NCBI RefSeq assembly: GCF_038405225.1
Contig: NZ_CP151657.1
Location: 2,542,001 to 2,606,000, forward strand
Direction: 5' to 3'
Length of the DNA: 64,000 nt
Origin: Arthrobacter citreus
Lineage (GTDB): Bacteria > Actinomycetota > Actinomycetes > Actinomycetales > Micrococcaceae
The translations under genes and the position numbers were made by a program. Of this stretch, positions 59,977-64,000 are shown piece after piece. The notes below the pieces were generated by a model, which did not search any database, was not told where the DNA came from, and saw only the letters and a list, made by a program, of their open reading frames with translations. Position 1 is the first letter of the stretch. Each line of letters opens with the position of its first letter.

Positions 59977-61319
59977 GCTGCTGCCTCCTTGGTAACGGTT
60001 TCCTGGTGGACCTTGCGGGTCCCGATCATGCAGAGGGCGGATATGACCAGGCCGCCGGTGCCGGTAATAAGGGCAGCCGTCTGCATGCCCATTCCCATGA
60101 AGAGGAAGAGGCTGAGCAGACCGGAGCCGGCAATGCCGCCCAGCGGTGCCATCACGTGGGCCACGTTGGTGCCCATGCCCCGGACGTGTGCGGGGTAGGA
60201 CTCGCCCATGTAGTAGAGCAATGCGGCGTAGGGGCCGGTGAGGAAAAACAGGGTCATGGCGTACATCACGATGATGAAGGCATCGTTGCTGGGGCCCAGC
60301 AGCATGACCAGGCTGGCGGCGCCGCCGCCGAACCACCCAATGATGACGGTCTTCTGCCGGCCGATGCGGTCACCGAGCCAGCCGTGGAACACGTAGCCCG
60401 CGAAGCCGACGGCGTTAGCCATGACCAGGATCAGCAGGGCGTTTTCGAAGGACACCCCCTTGGCTTCCACCAGCACGGTGGTGCCCAGGACGGAGAAGAC
60501 CTGGATGGCGGCCCAGTTGAACAGCCAGGCGAGGGAGAGAAGGGTAGTGTGGCGGCGCAGTTCAGGAGTGAAAACGTCCTTGAATCCGGTCTTGTGCTGG
60601 CTGCCCTCTTCGAGGTCGTGTGCGGCAGCAAGTTTCCGCGCACCCTCGATGTCCCCGGCGGCCTGGCGGCGGCGGACTTCCTTGATGGCGGCAAAGGTGG
60701 GTGATTCAGGCAGCCGGGAGGCCATGATGGCCACCAGCAACGCCATCACAGCGGCAACCACGAAGCTCCAGCGCCAGCCGATGACCGGCAGCAGGGCTGC
60801 GGAGATACCGGCGGAAAGCAGCGCACCTACCGGCCAACCACCCTGCACGATGGAGTACATCAGGCCGCGGTTCTTGACCTTCTTGTAAATCTCGTTGAGG
60901 TAGACGGCATTCACCACTTCCTCGGACATGGAGAATCCGGAGAAGGAGCGGATGATGATCAGGCTGACGACGCCGGCCGCAAGCCCGGTGAAGCCGGCGG
61001 CTGCGGCGCCGCCGAGCATCAGCACAATCAGGGCGTTCTTGCGTCCCAGTCGGTCAATGATGGTCCCCACCAGCAGGGCCACGATGAAGATCCCGACGTG
61101 GGCAACAGTATTCACCGCGGTGGACTGGGCGGCACTCCAGCCAAAGTCCTCGGCGATGACCGGCAGCAGGGTGCCAAAAAGGGTGAAGTCATAGACGGAA
61201 ACCACCCAGGCGATGAAGCAGACCAGGGAAACTTTCCGGACAACTTGAGGCGTGATTTCCACGTCCCAGGGGGCAACATCTGTGGGCGGGCGGCGCTTGG
61301 GTGCGGCTGAGGTGCTCAT
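59973..61319 (-). CDS. MFS transporter (metabolite/H+ symporter type)
   Basis: 448 residues from the ATG at 61319. Twelve membrane segments are expected; the loop 2-3 motif reads IIDRLGRKNALIVLML (about 92-107), and loop 8-9 has WLGDRIGRQKTVIIG (about 330-344). The N-terminal cytosolic part starts MSTSAAPKRRPPTD. Member of the large sugar/organic-acid symporter group. Imports the substrate of the neighbouring hydrolase and amidase. Confidence 0.92.
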   Translation of the reverse strand: MSTSAAPKRRPPTDVAPWDVEITPQVVRKVSLVCFIAWVVSVYDFTLFGTLLPVIAEDFGWSAAQSTAVNTVAHVGIFIVALLVGTIIDRLGRKNALIVLMLGGAAAAGFTGLAAGVVSLIIIRSFSGFSMSEEVVNAVYLNEIYKKVKNRGLMYSIVQGGWPVGALLSAGISAALLPVIGWRWSFVVAAVMALLVAIMASRLPESPTFAAIKEVRRRQAAGDIEGARKLAAAHDLEEGSQHKTGFKDVFTPELRRHTTLLSLAWLFNWAAIQVFSVLGTTVLVEAKGVSFENALLILVMANAVGFAGYVFHGWLGDRIGRQKTVIIGWFGGGAASLVMLLGPSNDAFIIVMYAMTLFFLTGPYAALLYYMGESYPAHVRGMGTNVAHVMAPLGGIAGSGLLSLFLFMGMGMQTAALITGTGGLVISALCMIGTRKVHQETVTKEAAA

Positions 61320-61362
61320 GTGGGGGTCCTGTCCTGTACCAGAGGGATCTTCTTGTGGGGGT

Positions 61363-62244
61363 TTAGGAGCGGGGGTTGCGGGCGGCGAAGTCGCGGGCAA
61401 TGGTCTCCATGTTGACGAACTCCACACCGTCGTGGCCGGCAATGTGGTCAAACAGGCGCTCGAGCATCAGCAGGTTCTGCGGGCGGCCGGAAACGTCCGG
61501 GTGGATGGTGAGGGGGAAGACGGCGTCGTCCATTTCCCGGTAGACCCAGTCGAACTGGTCCTTCCACATCTGCTCGATGTCGCGGGGGGACACGAAGCCG
61601 TGGCTGTTGGCGCTGCCCTTGATGAACATCATGGGAGGCAGGTCGTCCAGGTACCAGTTGGCGGGGATTTCGATCAGATCGGTCTCCTCGCCGCGGACCA
61701 GCGGCTTCATCCACTCCCGGGCGGAGGCGGCGTCGTAGTTGATCTTGGTCCAGGAGTCGCCCACCCGGACGTAGTACGGGCTGAAGTCGTTGTGCATGAG
61801 TGAGTGGTCGTAGAGGAAGCCCCGTTCGAGCAGGATCTCGTTGGTGACGTTGGAGAATTCCCACCACGGAGCCACGTAGCCCACGGGCTTCTTGCCGGTG
61901 CGTGTGGTGAAGAGGTCAATGCAGTAATCAAGAACCTCGGTCTCCTGCTCGCGGCTCATGGCAATGGGGTTCTCGTGGCTGTAGCCGTGCACACCCACCT
62001 CATGGCCCGCGGCGACGGTGGCCTCGAACTGCTCGGGGAAGGTCTCGATGGAGTGGCCCGGCCAGAACCAGGTCACCGGCATTTCCCGGTCCTGGGCAAG
62101 CTTAAGCAGGCGCGGAACGCCAACCTCGCCGGCAAAGATCCCGCGTGAGATGTCACCGGGTGAGTCCTCACCGCCGTAGGAGCCAAGCCAGCCGCCTACT
62201 GCGTCGACGTCGATTCCAACTGAAACCTGAATTTTCTTAGCCAT
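61363..62244 (-). CDS. polysaccharide deacetylase-fold hydrolase (PgdA-like / cyclic imide hydrolase-like)
   Basis: 293 residues. NodB-type metal site: [11 protein letters not shown] (Asp12, Asp14) and [10 protein letters not shown] (His86, His90). Catalytic regions also include [11 protein letters not shown] and [13 protein letters not shown]. The length and these segments also resemble the cyclic imide hydrolase branch of the family (as described in Pseudomonas). No signal peptide, so it acts in the cytosol, which argues against a peptidoglycan deacetylase. Next to an asparaginase-like amidase, a cyclic-imide or similar amide pathway is a reasonable guess. Confidence 0.8.
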   Translation of the reverse strand: MAKKIQVSVGIDVDAVGGWLGSYGGEDSPGDISRGIFAGEVGVPRLLKLAQDREMPVTWFWPGHSIETFPEQFEATVAAGHEVGVHGYSHENPIAMSREQETEVLDYCIDLFTTRTGKKPVGYVAPWWEFSNVTNEILLERGFLYDHSLMHNDFSPYYVRVGDSWTKINYDAASAREWMKPLVRGEETDLIEIPANWYLDDLPPMMFIKGSANSHGFVSPRDIEQMWKDQFDWVYREMDDAVFPLTIHPDVSGRPQNLLMLERLFDHIAGHDGVEFVNMETIARDFAARNPRS

Positions 62245-62301
62245 GTTGCTGTTCCTTCTGGAGAGTGTTGCGTGGATAGAGCGGGATTTGTTCGAAAGTA
62301 T

Positions 62302-63270
62302 CTAGCTGTAAGCCGTGAAACGCTCGGCGAACGTTTCCGTGGCGGGGTCCAGCGCCAGCAGCAGTGCTGCCAGAATCCGCGACTGGAACGGATTCAGATC
62401 ACGCGAGCCCACAGCGCCTGCGCGGATCAGGTCTTTGCCGCCGCCGTTGCCGTAGGTGGGAACCACCGGGCCCCACGGGGCGCGGCTGCTCAGGATCACA
62501 GGTACTCCGTCCGCACTGAGGTCTGCCACCGCGTCGGCAAAACCAGGCCCGGCATTGCCGATCCCTGTACCGGCAAGCACCACAGCCTTGGCACCGTCCG
62601 CCGCGGCGTGGCGCAGCAGCGCCGGGGTGGCGCCGGGATAAGCGGTGATTATTTCCACCCCGATGCCGCCAAAGACGTGGCCGGGGAACGGCAGGGGCGG
62701 CCGACGCTGCGGGCGGGCAGTGACAACAACTTCGTCACCCAGCAGGTGCGCCACCTGCACACCGCCGGCGAAGGGGCTGTCCGCGGTCGTTTGCGCCTTC
62801 CGTGCTCCGCGGGCTGTGAGGACCGTCCCGGAAAAGGAGATCAGCACGCCGGTGTCCCGGAGCTGTTCTGTGGCGGCAGCCGCCACGGCATCTGCAATGT
62901 TGCCCGGACCGTCCGGAGCGTGACTGTCGGCCGCCCGCTGGGCGCCGGTGAAAACCACCGGTTTCGAGCTGGAGTGCAAGAGGTCCAGCAGGAAGGCTGT
63001 CTCCTCCATGGTGTCGGTGCCGTGCGTGACCACCACGCCGTCGACGTCGTCTTCCGCCAGCGCGCCATGGACCTGTTCGGCGATGGCGCGCAGGTCCTGC
63101 AAATCCAGCCGGTAGCTGCCCGTCGTCAAAATATCCCTGGACGTGAACGTGTGCTCATTGCCGAGCGATGCCGTCAGCGATTCCGTCGTGTCCGAGGCCA
63201 CGGAACCGGACTCGCCCTGTCCGCGTGAGGCGATGGTGCCGCCTGTTCCCAGTATCCGAATGTGCGCCAC
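62302..63270 (-). CDS. asparaginase-family amidase
   Basis: 322 residues with a GTG start at 63270. Active-site threonine motifs ILGTGGTIAS (Thr12 in residues 9-15) and VTHGTDTMEET (about 81-91). The C-terminal half has GTGIGNAGPGF and LSSRAPWGPVV. No signal peptide, so it is cytosolic. It may hydrolyse asparagine or the half-amide product of the neighbouring imidase-like enzyme. First gene of the minus-strand operon, downstream of the LacI-type operators. Confidence 0.9.
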   Translation of the reverse strand: MAHIRILGTGGTIASRGQGESGSVASDTTESLTASLGNEHTFTSRDILTTGSYRLDLQDLRAIAEQVHGALAEDDVDGVVVTHGTDTMEETAFLLDLLHSSSKPVVFTGAQRAADSHAPDGPGNIADAVAAAATEQLRDTGVLISFSGTVLTARGARKAQTTADSPFAGGVQVAHLLGDEVVVTARPQRRPPLPFPGHVFGGIGVEIITAYPGATPALLRHAAADGAKAVVLAGTGIGNAGPGFADAVADLSADGVPVILSSRAPWGPVVPTYGNGGGKDLIRAGAVGSRDLNPFQSRILAALLLALDPATETFAERFTAYS

Positions 63271-63316
63271 TGCTGGTTCCGTTCAAAAGTTCTGCGTACG
63301 GGTCCGGGTGACCAAT

Positions 63317-63348
63317 CGTTTGCTGCAAACGTATGCAGCAAACGTTTG
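63317..63348. promoter_or_regulatory. LacI-family operators between the asparaginase and lacI-type genes
   Basis: A perfect 11-bp inverted repeat CGTTTGCTGCA (63317-63327)/TGCAGCAAACG (63334-63344) with a 6-base spacer, overlapping TGCAAACGTATGCA (63324-63337) and CAAACGTTTG (63339-63348). A central CG inside short AT/GC-flanked palindromes is the pattern of LacI/PurR operators. Confidence 0.7.
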
Positions 63349-63446
63349 TGTACGTGTTGGAAGCGATACTATGGGGGAACTGATGTGAAGCGCAACACAT
63401 TCACACACTGTTAATATTCGGCGACACAATGACACGAGACGGAAAC

Positions 63447-64000
63447 ATGCCCAGCGCTGCACCCATCACCCTCAAGCTCCTTGCCCAGGAGCTTGGCCTG
63501 AATATCTCCACCGTGTCCCGGGTGCTCAATGATCCGGCAGGGCTGCAGTCCAAATGGGCCGCGCCTCAGACCACGGAGCGGATTCTGACCTTGGCCCGGA
63601 AACGGGGTTACACGCGAAATCCGCATGCGGCGTCGCTGCGGACTTCCCGTTCCGACACCGTGGGCGTCGTTGTGCCGCGCCTGCAGGACTTTGTCCTGGC
63701 CACCATCTATGAGGGCATTGACGAGGCGGCGGGCGAGAACGGGCTCTTCACCGTTGTGGCTAACTCCCTGGACGATCCGGCAAAACAGCGCGCAAAGGCT
63801 GAGATGCTGTTGGGCCGGCGGATGGATGGCCTCATCTTCGGTGACGGCAAGCTCGAGGATCCGTATTTGGATGAACTGGCGGGCCGGAAAGTTCCGTTGG
63901 TTCTGGTGAGCCGGTCATCCGGGGACCACGTCAGCGTGACCTGTGACGATTACGCCGGGGGGCGGCTCATGGCCGAGCATTTCCTGGCATCCGGGCGACG
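63447..64000 (+). CDS. LacI-family transcriptional regulator (3' end outside window)
   Basis: First ~184 residues; the frame is open at the window edge. Helix-turn-helix ITLKLLAQELGLNISTVSRVLNDP (in parts, about 7-30), then a hinge RGYTRNPHAASLRT. The periplasmic-binding-protein-like ligand domain begins with VGVVVPRLQDFVLATIYEG and continues into VSVTCDDYAGGRLMAEHFLASG. A start at 63429 in the same frame is possible. Divergent from the amidase operon and probably its repressor. Confidence 0.92.
   Translation, partial: MPSAAPITLKLLAQELGLNISTVSRVLNDPAGLQSKWAAPQTTERILTLARKRGYTRNPHAASLRTSRSDTVGVVVPRLQDFVLATIYEGIDEAAGENGLFTVVANSLDDPAKQRAKAEMLLGRRMDGLIFGDGKLEDPYLDELAGRKVPLVLVSRSSGDHVSVTCDDYAGGRLMAEHFLASGR

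Noticed and set aside
1-64000. CRISPR arrays, prophage, integrase or transposase genes
   Set aside because: No regularly spaced repeats and no such protein families were seen on either strand.

Overview
The window is high-GC DNA (roughly 65% by eye) with dense, ATGA/GTGA-overlapping operons, frequent GTG/TTG starts and actinobacterial family content: a TIGR03086-type protein, ABC sugar importers without their own ATPase, an EspR-like regulator, and an ImmA/IrrE plus MAB_1171c-type pair. Gene content and style point to a soil or plant-associated member of the Micrococcaceae (Arthrobacter or a close relative). This is inferred from the sequence, not from a database match.

Layout. 1-7.1 kb: end of an acetylxylan esterase gene, a small ArsR-type/serine hydrolase/membrane operon flanked by two related palindromes, then xylB-xylA divergent from the repressor xylR, together a xylan/xylose utilisation region. 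7.2-14.3 kb: a mycothiol-isomerase-like protein, an AraC regulator, and an oxidoreductase operon (zinc alcohol dehydrogenase, gluconate-2-dehydrogenase subunit-3-like protein, GMC flavoprotein, DAO-type flavoprotein), then a D-2-hydroxyacid dehydrogenase. 14.4-22.1 kb: an unusual cluster of four zinc-ribbon membrane proteins and one GDSL lipoprotein, all on the minus strand; two of the zinc-ribbon genes share a similar leader. 22.2-28.9 kb: a DeoR-regulated glycoside region (GH4 hydrolase, PfkB kinase, ABC sugar importer).

28.9-38.0 kb: two divergent operons under a GntR regulator (lactonase-like hydrolase, FmdB-type zinc ribbon, aldehyde dehydrogenase, MaoC hydratase, CaiB CoA-transferase, MmgE/PrpD; acyl-CoA dehydrogenase, zinc alcohol dehydrogenase). 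They could turn a lactone or hydroxy acid into a dicarboxylyl-CoA and on into beta-oxidation-like steps. 38-40.3 kb: small envelope and hypothetical genes. 40.4-48.7 kb: a SAM riboswitch heads an operon encoding a peptide/nickel-type ABC importer and two flavin monooxygenases of the DszC and DszA/NtaA types, a sulfur-scavenging system for an unidentified organosulfur compound.

48.7-58.3 kb is more accessory in character: structured intergenic DNA, a low-GC DUF4352-like protein, an FMN lactate dehydrogenase, a probable EVE-HNH modification-dependent nuclease, a 2,4-dienoyl-CoA-reductase-like flavoenzyme with an operator at its start, a perfect 40-bp palindrome, and an ImmA/IrrE protease, 7-TM protein, PAP2-like protein and EspR-like DNA-binding protein operon. 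58.4-64 kb: a catabolic operon (asparaginase-like amidase, polysaccharide-deacetylase/cyclic-imidase-like protein, MFS transporter, two SDRs) divergent from a LacI regulator, with LacI-type palindromes between them. No tRNA, rRNA, CRISPR array, transposase or integrase was seen.
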